Shown: positions 45,932-57,765 of the stretch, in pieces
How positions within the stretch are numbered: position 1 is the stretch's first letter
Layout: each line of letters begins with the position of its first letter
The notes under the pieces: generated by a model
Database searches by the model: none
What the model was told of the DNA's origin: nothing
The model's input: the letters and a program-made list of their open reading frames with translations, nothing else
Translations under genes and position numbers: made by a program
From: Ochrobactrum quorumnocens
GTDB lineage: Bacteria > Pseudomonadota > Alphaproteobacteria > Rhizobiales > Rhizobiaceae
Assembly: GCF_002278035.1 (NCBI RefSeq)
Contig: NZ_CP022605.1
Coordinates: forward strand, 124,001-188,000
Length of the DNA stretch: 64,000 nt
Direction: 5' to 3'

Positions 45932-46717
45932 TTAGCGAATGTCGCTACCGATCCACTGCATGGAGATCTTTTCGTAATCACCATTAGCGAGCATTTCGTC
46001 GAGGGTCTTCTGCATCACAGCTTTAAGTTCAGGATTGTTTTTGCGAATTGCGATACCGAGCGCAACGCGACCGCCCTCAATGTTTGGTGTGTCCAGAATA
46101 CGGACCTTCTGGCCAGTTTCCTTCACAGCAATCATTACCGGAATACTATCCATGACAAGCGCGTTGATGCGACCTGCCTCCAGATCGATCAGCATTTCAG
46201 GCAGGCCTTTATAGGTGCGAACCGTCAGATCACCCTGCGCTTTTGCCCATTTCTCATGAGCGTCGCCCATTGTGACACCAACGGTCTTGCCATTCAGGTC
46301 TTCGAGTTTCTGAATGTCTGAGCCGTCTTTTACAACGATAGTACGTCCAGCATGATAGTAAGGACCGACAAAGTCGACGGCCTTTTCACGCTCTGGCGTG
46401 ATTGTCATGGACGCAACAACAGCATCGTATTTCTTTGCGAGAAGACCCGCAATAATGCCATCAAACGGTGTGGTCATGATCTTTGGTTTGAGCCCCATTT
46501 TTTCTGCAATTGCAGAACCGATCGATGCGTCAAAGCCAACAACTTCGTTTTGTTCGTTCGTGAAACTGAACGGTGGATACTGACCGCTCATAGCAATGCG
46601 CATCTCACCGGATTCTTTGAGCTTTTCAAGCTCATCAGCCTGCACTGGCACACTCGAAAAACTTGCAGTAATAGCAACCGCTGCGATTGCAATGAGGCTC
46701 TTCAGCTTTGAACTCAT
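45932..46717 (-). CDS. Polar amino-acid ABC transporter, binding protein
   Basis: Encodes 261 residues. GAGGAAA precedes the ATG at 46717, giving the signal peptide MSSKLKSLIAIAAVAITASF and cleavage after VQA. The mature protein has MRIAMSGQYPPFSFTNEQNE, VGFDASIGSAIAEKMGLKP and PFDGIIAGLLAKKYDAVVAS, the SBP_bac_3 motifs. FDASIG carries the Asp that usually binds the alpha-amino group. The array of 15-bp repeats upstream matches one in front of the Lrp-type regulator. Confidence 0.88.
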   Translation of the reverse strand: MSSKLKSLIAIAAVAITASFSSVPVQADELEKLKESGEMRIAMSGQYPPFSFTNEQNEVVGFDASIGSAIAEKMGLKPKIMTTPFDGIIAGLLAKKYDAVVASMTITPEREKAVDFVGPYYHAGRTIVVKDGSDIQKLEDLNGKTVGVTMGDAHEKWAKAQGDLTVRTYKGLPEMLIDLEAGRINALVMDSIPVMIAVKETGQKVRILDTPNIEGGRVALGIAIRKNNPELKAVMQKTLDEMLANGDYEKISMQWIGSDIR

Positions 46718-46815
46718 GACTTTCCGTTTCCTCTGGATTTGTCTTTTTGTTTTAGGGTTATGGTTTGCCACTAACCTTCATTTGTGAGCTTGGCACAGGC
46801 TTAGTTTGCAAGCAT

Positions 46816-46871
46816 CCTGCAATATGTCTGCCAGCCCGACATATTGACGGAATCAACCGGCATATTGTCGG
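46816..46871. promoter_or_regulatory. Three phased 15-bp sites before the amino-acid transporter
   Basis: CCGGCATATTGTCGG (46857-46871) and CCGACATATTGACGG (46836-46850) are near-palindromes 21 bases apart; a weaker copy, CCTGCAATATGTCTG (46816-46830), lies 20 bases further. The same motif is found in the promoter of the Lrp/AsnC regulator at 50135-50190. Together with the terminator at 46958 these fill the 305-base gap 46718-47022; no gene is seen there. Confidence 0.8.
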
Positions 46872-46957
46872 CTTAAGACACGAGCGCTTCCACTGCGTTT
46901 ACCAGAGCTCCGCTCAGGTTCTTCCGCGTGCATTGAAGTGAACAGGCTAAACAAAAC

Positions 46958-46997
46958 GGCCGTATTTCCGCCGGGCTATCCGAGCGGAAATACGGCC
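46958..46997 (-). terminator. Terminator of the kinase-aminotransferase fusion gene
   Basis: GGCCGTATTTCCGC (46958-46971) pairs perfectly with GCGGAAATACGGCC (46984-46997). On the minus strand GTTTTGTTT follows the stem. The fusion gene ends 26 bases before it. Confidence 0.8.
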
Positions 46998-47022
46998 TTT
47001 AGTGTGAAGTCGTTCGGGCGTT

Positions 47023-50070
<3,048 letters not shown>

Positions 50071-50134
50071 AGCCAGTATTTTTCCAGGTTACATTTCTTA
50101 GCCGCAGCTTGGCATGCAAAGGATTTTCGGGCAT

Positions 50135-50190
50135 CAAGTATCCTGTCGGGATAACCGGCACATTGTCGGAATAGACCGGCATATGTCCGG
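50135..50190. promoter_or_regulatory. Three phased 15-bp sites between the fusion gene and the Lrp-type regulator
   Basis: CCGGCATATGTCCGG (50176-50190) and CCGGCACATTGTCGG (50155-50169) are 21 bases apart; a weaker CAAGTATCCTGTCGG (50135-50149) is 20 bases further. The set mirrors the array before the transporter. It can serve both divergent genes, with the nearest site about 20 bases from the regulator ATG, so autoregulation is likely. Confidence 0.8.
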
Positions 50191-50209
50191 CCATGTGAAT
50201 AGGGTGATA

Positions 50210-50650
50210 ATGCGCGAACTAGATGCGAAAGATCGTGAAATACTGGCAATCCTGTCGAAGGAAGCACGTATTGCGTTGAAAACGCTTGCGGGGCGTATTG
50301 GATTGTCGCGTAGTGCTACGAGTGAACGCGTCACAAATCTTGAGCGCAGCGGAGTCATAAGAGGATACCGCGCCGATATCGGTGAAATTGACGCAAATGT
50401 CATTCGAGCAGCGTTTTTAATCAATCTGCGACGGACCCCCGCACATGATCTGCTGGATATCCTCGCACGACACCCGGAAGTGCGCCGGGTATCATCAGTG
50501 AGCGGCCAGCTTGATCTGATCGTCGAACTGGAGACGGGTTCAATCGACGGCCTTAATCGGGTACGCGATTTGATTGCAGGGCATGATATGGTCGAAGATC
50601 TCACGACCGCCATTATCCTGAGACGCGATATTGATCGCGAGTTAAATTAA
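50210..50650 (+). CDS. Lrp/AsnC-family regulator
   Basis: Encodes 146 residues from the ATG at 50210 (MRELDAKDREILAILSKEAR); an upstream in-frame ATG at 50183 lies within the operator. The helix-turn-helix is LKTLAGRIGLSRSATSERVT, followed by GVIRGYRADIGEID and the RAM ligand domain with a VRRVSSVSGQLDLIVELETG core. Such proteins form octamers and bind arrays of phased sites, as seen here. Ligand is expected to be the amino compound handled by the transporter and fusion enzyme. Confidence 0.87.
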   Translation: MRELDAKDREILAILSKEARIALKTLAGRIGLSRSATSERVTNLERSGVIRGYRADIGEIDANVIRAAFLINLRRTPAHDLLDILARHPEVRRVSSVSGQLDLIVELETGSIDGLNRVRDLIAGHDMVEDLTTAIILRRDIDRELN

Positions 50651-50671
50651 AGTCAATCCGCGACCTTGAAT

Positions 50672-50711
50672 GCCACTTATTATGACGCTAAATTATGTCA
50701 TAATAAGTGGC
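50672..50711 (+). promoter_or_regulatory. Operator palindrome of the toxin-antitoxin module
   Basis: GCCACTTATTATGAC (50672-50686) is perfectly inverted at 50697-50711 (GTCATAATAAGTGGC) with a 10-base spacer. It lies just before the ribosome site AAGGAG and the antitoxin ATG at 50733, the normal place for autoregulation by an antitoxin. If the upstream TTG at 50666 were the true start, the palindrome would lie in coding sequence, which I think unlikely. Confidence 0.75.
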
Positions 50712-50732
50712 ATCTTGGGAAGGAGACAATAT

Positions 50733-51085
50733 CATGGGGCCTCGCACAATATTCAGATAACGGTCTGTTTGCACCACGGAAAATCGCTGATGCGTTACGT
50801 ACGACAAGCGATGAAGTTGCCCGTTCGGCAGGATTGGGACGCGATGCCGTACAGCGGAAAGACCGCGTACAATCTGACAAGACGCAGAAGCGGCTACGCG
50901 AGATGGTCGAGATTTTAAACAAGGTCGAGCCACGTTTTGGTTCAGCTCTTATGGCTTATGCCTGGTATCGTTCCGAACCGTTGGCGGGCTTTTCAGGCCA
51001 GACAGCTATGCAATTGGTGCTCACTGGCAGGGCCAGTGAAGTTCTTGATTATATAGATGCTGTTGATGCCGGGGTTTATGCCTGA
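50733..51085 (+). CDS. Xre/MbcA-type antitoxin, start out of frame by one G
   Basis: The body (LFAPRKIADALRTTSDEVAR, then ETLNKVEPRFGSALMAYAWY-like residues and GQTAMQLVLTGRASEVLDYI) is a DUF2384 antitoxin with a MbcA/ParS toxin-binding C-terminus. AAGGAG and ATG at 50733 give ATGGGGCCT, which stops after eight codons. Removing one G from the G4 run would read MGLAQYSDNGLFAPRK and join the body. So this is a one-base frameshift, a sequencing error, or a phase-variable start. A TTG at 50666 is the only in-frame alternative upstream. The toxin gene starts 2 bases after the stop. Confidence 0.7.
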
Positions 51086-51087
51086 CC

Positions 51088-51591
51088 GTGCCAATCAGCT
51101 ATCAAGACAAACTTTATCGAGCCTTGAATCCTGTTTTTGCGCGGGAGCCTCTTTCCGGGCGGGGCGCTGAGCTTTACGGCGGGCGCTTCAATCCCAAAGG
51201 GGTTTCGGCGCTTTACGCGTCCCTCAGCATCATGACCGCACTTCGCGAGGCCAATCAGGTTGGCAACCTGCAACCAACGACAATTGTGCCTTATGATGCA
51301 GAGGTCGAAACTATTTTCGACTGCAGGGACGAGCTCGCATTAGAAGAAATGGGAATGGACGCAGCAATGCTTGCGCATGATGGTTGGCGAGAGCAAATGC
51401 GATTGAAAAGTGAAGCCACGACGCAGATTTTTGCGAGACGCTTAATCGCAGCCGGTTATAGTGGCTTGCTGGTGCGCAGTTTTGCAAAAGGTGCAAACAA
51501 AGATGATCTTAATCTCGTTCTTTGGCGGTGGGGGCCATCGCCCCCTTCCCGCCTCACCTTGATTGATGATGAAAATGGGCTCTCCCGCTAA
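51088..51591 (+). CDS. RES-domain toxin
   Basis: Encodes 167 residues from a GTG at 51088, two bases after the antitoxin stop. The RES signature is visible: LYRALNPVFAREPLSGRGAE, then YGGRFNPKGVSALYASLSIM and TALREANQVG. Arg, Glu and Ser that give the family its name are present (R at LYRALN, E at TALREA, S at LLVRSFA). RES toxins degrade NAD+ and stop growth when the antitoxin is lost. Pairing with a DUF2384 antitoxin is the standard arrangement. Confidence 0.85.
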   Translation: MPISYQDKLYRALNPVFAREPLSGRGAELYGGRFNPKGVSALYASLSIMTALREANQVGNLQPTTIVPYDAEVETIFDCRDELALEEMGMDAAMLAHDGWREQMRLKSEATTQIFARRLIAAGYSGLLVRSFAKGANKDDLNLVLWRWGPSPPSRLTLIDDENGLSR

Positions 51592-51631
51592 AAAACGTCG
51601 AAAGCAGTTTCATAGTTTTTGAGGAGTAGCT

Positions 51632-53071
51632 CTAGTTAGCAAAGACACTTCCCGGATTCATTCGTCCGTTGGGATCCAACACACTACGCAATGATCGCAT
51701 GAGTTCCATACGAACGGGGTCAGAACGCGTGGCAAGCTCAGAGACCAACTTGCGACCAATCCCATGCTCAGCAGAAAAAGTGCCGCCGAGTTCGTCAACA
51801 ACATCATGAACCTGCTTCATGACGTTAGCTGTCACGTCTGCTGGATCAGCAAATGCCGCCCATTCATCATGTGTGAAATGTGCGATGAAATGAATATTTC
51901 CATCACCAATATGAGACACAATCAGAATCGTTGCCTGAGGATAGATTGTATGGACAGCTGCAGTAGCGCGTTTGATCATCAACGGTACGATTGCCGGACG
52001 CACAGCAATGTCATGTGACAAGCTATGTCCATGCAGTTTATTGGCCTCCGACACCGAGTGCCTTAAATGCCAGATGTCTTCCGCATGTGCTTCGCTTTGA
52101 GCAATGAAGGCATCTTCAACCAAACCGGCCTCAAACTGCTCTGCCAACCATTCTTCGAGAGCGACATGAAGCTCTGTCGTCGCGTCTGTACTACCCAGTT
52201 CGACAAGCAAGGACCAATCTGGCCGGCTTTCAAGCGGATGCCTCGAACGCGGTATATGTTGCAGAACCAGATCAACCTGCTCACCAGACAAGAGCTCCGC
52301 CGCCTGGACCGCAGTATCAAACCGATCCTGCAAGCCCATCAGAATGGTTACTGCAGCATCGAGATTTGGCAAAGCAATCCAAGCATGTCCTGATGACCGC
52401 AGCACTGGCTGTAAACGCAGAGCGGCCGCCGTGATGATCCCCAGTGTGCCTTCAGCTCCGATGAAGAGGTTCTTTAAATCATACCCGGTGTTGTTTTTGC
52501 GCAATGCCTTCAAATCGTTCAATACCCGACCATCCGGCAGCACCACTTCGATGCCGCAGATCAGGTCACGAATAGGACCGTAACGAAGAGCACTGGTTCC
52601 TCCAGCATTGGTTGATGCCAGCCCCCCGATCTGTGCGCTGCCTTCGCTGCCAAGATGCAATGGAAAACGACGATCAACGGAACCTGCGGCATCATGAGCT
52701 GCCGTCAGGGTCAATCCAGCTTCAACCACGATTACATTCGACGCTTTGTCAATTTCACGAACTGCATCTAGACGACGCAGACCCAGAACAATGGTACGTC
52801 CCAGACTTAGAGGGACCGCGCCCTGACACAATCCGGTATTGCCCCCTTGAGGAACGATCGTGCTGCCATGCTCACTGGCAATGCGCATTACGGAAGAAAC
52901 CTGTTCAGTGGTTGCTGGCAAAACAACAGCGATTGCCTGTCCAGTCTCATAGCCACGCCAGTCAGTCAGGAACGGCTCTTTATCATGAGCATCAGTCAAC
53001 ACATACTGGCTGCCAACGGCCTGACGAAGGTCGTGCAGGAAAGCATCATTGGAGCTGGACTTGGACAACAT
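51632..53071 (-). CDS. FAD-linked oxidase, GlcD/D-lactate-dehydrogenase-like
   Basis: Encodes 479 residues from the ATG at 53071 (MLSKSSSNDAFLHDLRQAVG); the ORF extends upstream but runs towards the neighbouring gene. The FAD site is VPQGGNTGLCQGAVPLS, then PLHLGSEGSAQIGGLASTNA and NLFIGAEGTLGIITAAALRL. The C-terminal VSHIGDGNIHFIAHF and AEHGIGRKLVSEL hold the conserved His residues. Such enzymes oxidise 2-hydroxy acids, commonly the D form. It is last in the five-gene minus-strand operon. Confidence 0.85.
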   Translation of the reverse strand: MLSKSSSNDAFLHDLRQAVGSQYVLTDAHDKEPFLTDWRGYETGQAIAVVLPATTEQVSSVMRIASEHGSTIVPQGGNTGLCQGAVPLSLGRTIVLGLRRLDAVREIDKASNVIVVEAGLTLTAAHDAAGSVDRRFPLHLGSEGSAQIGGLASTNAGGTSALRYGPIRDLICGIEVVLPDGRVLNDLKALRKNNTGYDLKNLFIGAEGTLGIITAAALRLQPVLRSSGHAWIALPNLDAAVTILMGLQDRFDTAVQAAELLSGEQVDLVLQHIPRSRHPLESRPDWSLLVELGSTDATTELHVALEEWLAEQFEAGLVEDAFIAQSEAHAEDIWHLRHSVSEANKLHGHSLSHDIAVRPAIVPLMIKRATAAVHTIYPQATILIVSHIGDGNIHFIAHFTHDEWAAFADPADVTANVMKQVHDVVDELGGTFSAEHGIGRKLVSELATRSDPVRMELMRSLRSVLDPNGRMNPGSVFAN

Positions 53072-53117
53072 TTTCTTACCTGTGAAATTGAAAAGCACGT
53101 CTTTTGGGAAGTGGCGG

Positions 53118-54275
53118 TCAACCAACCCATTCGGATTGGCGAAGTGCAGAAATATCCTGGGCGCCGGCAAAGCCGAGAAACAAACGCAGTTCGTCCCTTA
53201 ACTGTTCAACCATACGCACAACGCCGTCTGCGCCCCCTGCTGCAAGACCATAGAGAGGCGCACGCCCAAGAAACACGCCATCAGCACCAGCCGCCAGTAG
53301 TTTTGCTGCATCAGACCCGCGTCTCACGCCACTGTCGGCAAAAAGCGTTTTGTGAGGCCCCGCAGCGTCCCGTATCCTTGGCAGAACGTCCAATGGCAGA
53401 GCCGCACTATCGAGATTGCGGCCGCCATGCGCCGATACCACCACGCCATCGCAACCTAAATCGAAAACCTCAATTGCGTCAGCCGCAGACAAAACTCCTT
53501 TGATCAGAAGTTTATGCGGCCAGCGGTGACGAAGCTCTTTGACGAAATCTCTATCAAGCACAGTGTCGAGAGCGAAGCGCGGATCGCGGATGGAATCTGT
53601 CACTGCTTTAGCCACATCCCCGGGATAATGCGCATAGGACGGGAATCCTTTGCGCAATAGATATCGTCCCATGACTCCAAGTGTCCAATGCGGATGAAGC
53701 ATCAAGTCCACTGCCAGCGTGGCTGAAAATTGTAGTGGCACCCCAAAACCATTGCGTCGGTTATGGATCTTTTTAGGTGATGCTGGCGTATCAACCGTCA
53801 ATACCAAAGTATCAACACCACATGCTTTTGCACGCTCAAGCAGTTTCCATGTTTCTGAACGATCACGCCAGACATATAGCTGAAACCATAAGTCGCTATT
53901 GGGTGCTCCGGCCGCAATCTGCTCGATACTGGTCGATGACTGCGTTGCCACAACATAAGGCAGCCCGGCTGCTTTTGCTGCGCGCGCCATGAGAACTTCC
54001 CCATCATAGCGGACCATGCCCGCCAGAGCGGTAGGAGCAATCATAAACGGACAGTTGTGTGTGCTCCCAAGGTATTGTGCAGACAGATCAGGCGTGGTGA
54101 CTGGACGCAGGACGTGTGGAACAACACGGCGCTTGGCGAAACCATTATGAAGCGCCGAAAGGGCGGTTTCTGCTTCGGTTCCCCGATCAATATATTCAAA
54201 CAAAGCGCGGGGGAGAAAGACCTTTGCTCGTTCCCGCGCTTCCGCAAAATCCAGAAATCCCGCCCCGCCTGTCAT
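53118..54275 (-). CDS. FMN-dependent alpha-hydroxy-acid dehydrogenase, LldD-like
   Basis: Encodes 385 residues. The TIM-barrel FMN enzyme has PRALFEYIDRGTEAETALS, MIAPTALAGMVRYDGEVLMA, FQLYVWRD and LVLTVDTPASPKK; SAHGGRNLDSA contains the catalytic His and Arg, with A replacing the more usual N before His. DSGVRRGSDAAKLLAAGADG closes the phosphate site. It oxidises an L-2-hydroxy acid to a 2-oxo acid. Together with the D-type flavoprotein downstream, both stereoisomers may be covered. Confidence 0.85.
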   Translation of the reverse strand: MTGGAGFLDFAEARERAKVFLPRALFEYIDRGTEAETALSALHNGFAKRRVVPHVLRPVTTPDLSAQYLGSTHNCPFMIAPTALAGMVRYDGEVLMARAAKAAGLPYVVATQSSTSIEQIAAGAPNSDLWFQLYVWRDRSETWKLLERAKACGVDTLVLTVDTPASPKKIHNRRNGFGVPLQFSATLAVDLMLHPHWTLGVMGRYLLRKGFPSYAHYPGDVAKAVTDSIRDPRFALDTVLDRDFVKELRHRWPHKLLIKGVLSAADAIEVFDLGCDGVVVSAHGGRNLDSAALPLDVLPRIRDAAGPHKTLFADSGVRRGSDAAKLLAAGADGVFLGRAPLYGLAAGGADGVVRMVEQLRDELRLFLGFAGAQDISALRQSEWVG

Positions 54276-54278
54276 GGA

Positions 54279-55175
54279 CTATGCGATCCCTTCGGTGCGC
54301 AAACCTTCAACTGCCTTGAGTATCAGTGCCTGGGTTGCGTCATTGGGTGTCTTCAAAGGCAAAGAGACAGGCCCCACTGGCAGGCTCAGCTGAGCCATCA
54401 TTGCTTTCAACGGACCAGGATTAACTTCGTTGAACAAAGCTGCGAATGTTGGAAGGAGCTTCCGATGAAGCGCAATCCCTTCCGCATAATTTCCGTCAAC
54501 AAGCGTATCATGGATCTGTGTCCAGTAAGCTGGCAACATCGGAGCGCTGGCAAGAATGCCGCCCTTAGCACCATACATGATATGGATAGCGTACATCATG
54601 TCGTCGCCAGATAACAACGCGATACGATCACCAATCGCCGCAGACAAGCGGTTGAAATAATAAGCATCGGTATTGCAAATTTTTGCACCGATGATCGTAC
54701 CATCTTCACCCAGCGTCTTCAGCGTTTCGACCGTGGTTACAAAGCTGGTTCGCGCAGGCACATCATAATAGACAAGTGGTAGATCAACAGTCTTTCGATA
54801 AGCGCGGAAATAGTCGATCACGCCCTGCTGGCTCGGAATAACGTAAAATGGGGTTACCAGCAGCAGCGCATCAGCGCCTGCTTCTTTAAACGCATTGCCA
54901 TGATCTACTGCTTCAGCCCAGCCCGGCGAGACGACGCCGGCGACAACCGGAACGCGGCCATTCACAATCCGTACCGTTTCCCGCACAATTTCGAGCCTGA
55001 CAGCGGCGGAAAGCGCGGTAAATTCGCCCGTGCCACCGACAGGCGCAAGCCCCTTCGCACCGCCAGCCAGATTTGCCTCAATAAGGACTTCCAGCTTTGC
55101 AACATCGAGTTGTCCGGCTTCAGTCAGTGGTGTTGGAATTGCGGGGAACATTCCATGCAGATCATAGTGCTTCAT
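54279..55175 (-). CDS. DapA-family lyase/aldolase
   Basis: Encodes 298 residues. GGTGEFTALSAAVRLEIVRE holds the phosphate-like carboxylate loop, YYDVPARTSFVT the general Tyr, and IIGAKICNTDAYYF the Schiff-base Lys. These are marks of the dihydrodipicolinate synthase / N-acetylneuraminate lyase group. Context is catabolic (two hydroxy-acid oxidases and an importer), so it is more likely an aldolase or dehydratase of a 2-oxo acid than the lysine-pathway DapA. The exact substrate cannot be read. It ends 3 bases before the LldD-like start. Confidence 0.82.
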   Translation of the reverse strand: MKHYDLHGMFPAIPTPLTEAGQLDVAKLEVLIEANLAGGAKGLAPVGGTGEFTALSAAVRLEIVRETVRIVNGRVPVVAGVVSPGWAEAVDHGNAFKEAGADALLLVTPFYVIPSQQGVIDYFRAYRKTVDLPLVYYDVPARTSFVTTVETLKTLGEDGTIIGAKICNTDAYYFNRLSAAIGDRIALLSGDDMMYAIHIMYGAKGGILASAPMLPAYWTQIHDTLVDGNYAEGIALHRKLLPTFAALFNEVNPGPLKAMMAQLSLPVGPVSLPLKTPNDATQALILKAVEGLRTEGIA

Positions 55176-55207
55176 TGTCGAATATCCGCTTCTGTCTGGT
55201 ATTTTGA

Positions 55208-55951
55208 TTAGTGCTCAACTTTGGAAAGGAAGCTCTTCAGACGGTCCGTTTTAGGCTGGCGCAGTACTTCTCCCGGTGCGCCTGTCTCAACAACATGCCC
55301 GCTTTCCATGAAAATGACTTTTGACGCGACATTGCGTGCGAAACTCATTTCATGCGTAACGACAATCATTGTTGTTCCGTCAGCAGCCAGTCCCTGCATC
55401 ACATCAAGAACCTCACCCACCAACTCTGGATCGAGCGCTGATGTTGGTTCGTCAAACAGCATAACTTCCGGCTCCAGAGCCAAGGCACGTGCGATAGCCA
55501 CACGCTGCGCCTGACCACCAGAAATCTGATGCGGATAGAGACTGATTTTGTCAGACAGCCCAACTCGCTGAAGGAGCTTCATGGCCAGTTCTTGCGCTTG
55601 AGGCTTCGTCTTCAGCTTGTTCAGCAGTGGACCGGACATCACATTTTGCAGAACAGTCATGTGTGGGAAGAGATGGAACCCCTGAAAAACCATGCCAGTT
55701 TTGGCGCGAAATTCGGCTTTAACTCGCTCCGAGAACTTGCTCTTTGCGTGAAAATCCAGGCTGTTGCCTGCAATCTCAATAAGACCTTCCGTTGGCTGCT
55801 CGAGCAAATCAAGACAACGAAGTAATGTCGACTTCCCACAGCCTGATGGCCCAATAAGAACGGCCACATCGCCACGATCTACTGAAAGATCTATCCCCTT
55901 GAGAACTTCATGCGTACCAAATGTTTTACGCAGGCTTTTGACGTTAATCAT
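55208..55951 (-). CDS. Amino-acid-type ABC transporter, ATPase
   Basis: Encodes 247 residues from the ATG at 55951 (MINVKSLRKTFGTHEVLKG), preceded by GAGGGTC. Walker A is GPSGCGKSTLL, the signature ISGGQAQR, Walker B VMLFDEPTSALDPE and H-loop IVVTHEMSFA. It belongs to the GlnQ family. It lies between the permease and the DapA-like gene. Confidence 0.88.
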   Translation of the reverse strand: MINVKSLRKTFGTHEVLKGIDLSVDRGDVAVLIGPSGCGKSTLLRCLDLLEQPTEGLIEIAGNSLDFHAKSKFSERVKAEFRAKTGMVFQGFHLFPHMTVLQNVMSGPLLNKLKTKPQAQELAMKLLQRVGLSDKISLYPHQISGGQAQRVAIARALALEPEVMLFDEPTSALDPELVGEVLDVMQGLAADGTTMIVVTHEMSFARNVASKVIFMESGHVVETGAPGEVLRQPKTDRLKSFLSKVEH

Positions 55952-55961
55952 CGCATGACCC

Positions 55962-56609
55962 TCAATGTTTGATTTCGAAACGGTTCGCAATCAGCGTCAC
56001 GGGAGTGAGGATCGCCAGATACAGCAATGCTGCAAAGGTATAGACCTCAAGTGGTCTGTACGTTTCCATCGTCAAGCTACCAGCCGCATACATAAGATCA
56101 GGAACTGCCACCACTGAAAGAAGCGATGTGTTCTTAAGTTGCAGAATTGTCTGACTGACAATTGGCGGGATCATGCGTCGCGTTGCCTGCGGCAGAATGA
56201 TGTGTCGCATTTTCGTAAAATAGGAGAACCCCAATACGGTCGATGCTTCCCATTGTCCGCGATCAATTGAGATCACGCCGGCCCGGAAAATTTCAGCTGC
56301 AAACGCACCCATGTAAAGCGTCAGGCCCAGTCCGGCTGCGAACCAATCCGGCAAGGTGTAGCCAGTGAGCATCGGCAATGCATAGAAGAACCAGACGATC
56401 TGCACGAGTAGTGGTGTGCAGCGAAAGAGATGTATGTAGGTATTGATGACCCAGGTCAGAACCGGAATACGGGATACTAAGGCGAGCCCTAATACGACAC
56501 CGATGAGAAGACCTGCCAGCGACGTAACGAAGGCATAGGCCACCGTTACACCAATAGCATTGAGCCACAATTGTCCGTCCAGAATAACGGACCAGTCAAA
56601 TTGGTACAT
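55962..56609 (-). CDS. Amino-acid-type ABC transporter, permease
   Basis: Encodes 215 residues from the ATG at 56609 after GGGAG; the open frame runs 34 codons further without homology. It is a HisMQ-type protein with FRCTPLLVQIVWFFYALPM and the EAA loop EASTVLGFSYFTKMRHIILPQ-like helix. About five membrane segments are visible. No second permease gene is present, so it probably forms a homodimer. It is divergent from the binding-protein gene. Confidence 0.86.
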   Translation of the reverse strand: MYQFDWSVILDGQLWLNAIGVTVAYAFVTSLAGLLIGVVLGLALVSRIPVLTWVINTYIHLFRCTPLLVQIVWFFYALPMLTGYTLPDWFAAGLGLTLYMGAFAAEIFRAGVISIDRGQWEASTVLGFSYFTKMRHIILPQATRRMIPPIVSQTILQLKNTSLLSVVAVPDLMYAAGSLTMETYRPLEVYTFAALLYLAILTPVTLIANRFEIKH

Positions 56610-56723
56610 CCGAATGCACTCCCATTTTTGCGGCCACACTGAATCCGGATCAGGCAGCCTTTTTTTCGCAGCTAGCTTGATTCGAAGTTGAAGAAAAGCA
56701 ATTTCGCACAAATAATTATTAAT

Positions 56724-56761
56724 TAATCATATTGTGATTAAATATAATCGATATACGATTA
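56724..56761. promoter_or_regulatory. Twin 17-bp palindromes in the divergent importer promoter
   Basis: TAATCATATTGTGATTA (56724-56740) and TAATCGATATACGATTA (56745-56761) share the form TAATCR-N5-YGATTA, with centres 21 bases apart. They lie between the permease and binding-protein genes and are likely the operator of the locus regulator, probably the IclR protein encoded at 57924. Confidence 0.65.
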
Positions 56762-56906
56762 CTTATGTTGATATTATGTTTAATTTCAATTTTTAATGAT
56801 GGATTTTCGTGAAGAAATGATTTTTCGCTTGTCGTTGATAATGAGAAGATCACAAGGTGCAACCGGGCAATTTAAAGCTCTCCATAGAAGGGCACTTGAA
56901 GGGAAT

Positions 56907-57752
56907 ATGATAATGATGAAGACGATTGCAGCTGCGCTTTTGGCTTGTGCAAGCATTACAATGAGTGCGCCAGCAATGGCTGAATCGGTATGGGACAAGA
57001 TCGAACGTACCGGTGAAGTTGTATGCGGCGGAGTCAGAAACTATCCACCGACATCGTTTCATGTGGGTGGAAACCTCGAATATGCCGGTTACGGACCACG
57101 GGTCTGCCGCAAGATGGCAGCGGATCTGGGTAAGGCCATGGGTAAAGAGCTCAAGCTGAAATGGCGTGAAGTGACATGGCAGAGCGTTGTGCTCGATTTG
57201 CAGTCTGGTCGCCTTGATATTTTTCCAGGTATGACGGCAACGGAAGAGCGCAAAAAGGCTTTGGCCATGGCTGGCCCCGTTTGGCAGATGTCGGATTGTG
57301 TCATTGGCGCCAAGGGCAAAGAGCCTATGGCGACATGGGAAGAATACAATTCGCCCAATGTTACATTCGCGATGGTCACAGGCGCAGCACAAACTGCGTT
57401 CATCAAGCAGGACATGCCAAACGCCAAGATCATGAACCTTAAGGAAATGAGCGAGGCGATCATGGCTGTGCAGTCTGGCCGTGCTGATTACATGCTGCAG
57501 GAACTGCCGATCTGCATAAAAACTTTTGAAAGCGCACGTGGCATTTTCTCAAGCTACAAAGTGCCAGAACCAGTCCACGGCATTCCTGTTTCAGCTGCGA
57601 CCCGCAAGGATGAAGACGGCCGCGTTCAGGAATTCCTCCAGAAATGGGCAGACGAAAACCGCTCGAACCAGGCAATTGTTCCGTTACTCCTTGAAGGCTT
57701 CAAGGACGCCGGCATGGATACTTCCGCCCTGCCTGAAGGCATTCGTTTCTAA
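56907..57752 (+). CDS. Amino-acid-type ABC transporter, binding protein
   Basis: Encodes 281 residues from the ATG at 56907 after AAGGGA; ATGs at 56913 and 56916 are close alternatives. A signal peptide (MKTIAAALLACASITMSAPA, cleavage after AMA) is followed by VWDKIERTGEVVCGGVRNYP and TWQSVVLDLQSGRLDIFPGM, a SBP_bac_3 fold. The mature protein has four cysteines (VCGG, RVCRKM, SDCV, LPICIK), which could form two disulfides. It feeds the divergent permease/ATPase pair. Confidence 0.85.
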   Translation: MIMMKTIAAALLACASITMSAPAMAESVWDKIERTGEVVCGGVRNYPPTSFHVGGNLEYAGYGPRVCRKMAADLGKAMGKELKLKWREVTWQSVVLDLQSGRLDIFPGMTATEERKKALAMAGPVWQMSDCVIGAKGKEPMATWEEYNSPNVTFAMVTGAAQTAFIKQDMPNAKIMNLKEMSEAIMAVQSGRADYMLQELPICIKTFESARGIFSSYKVPEPVHGIPVSAATRKDEDGRVQEFLQKWADENRSNQAIVPLLLEGFKDAGMDTSALPEGIRF

Positions 57753-57765
57753 AACAAACGGGAAG

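Noticed and set aside
54279..55175. Assignment of the DapA-family gene to lysine synthesis
   Set aside because: Its neighbours are catabolic oxidases, an importer and an IclR regulator; a housekeeping dapA would not be expected here.
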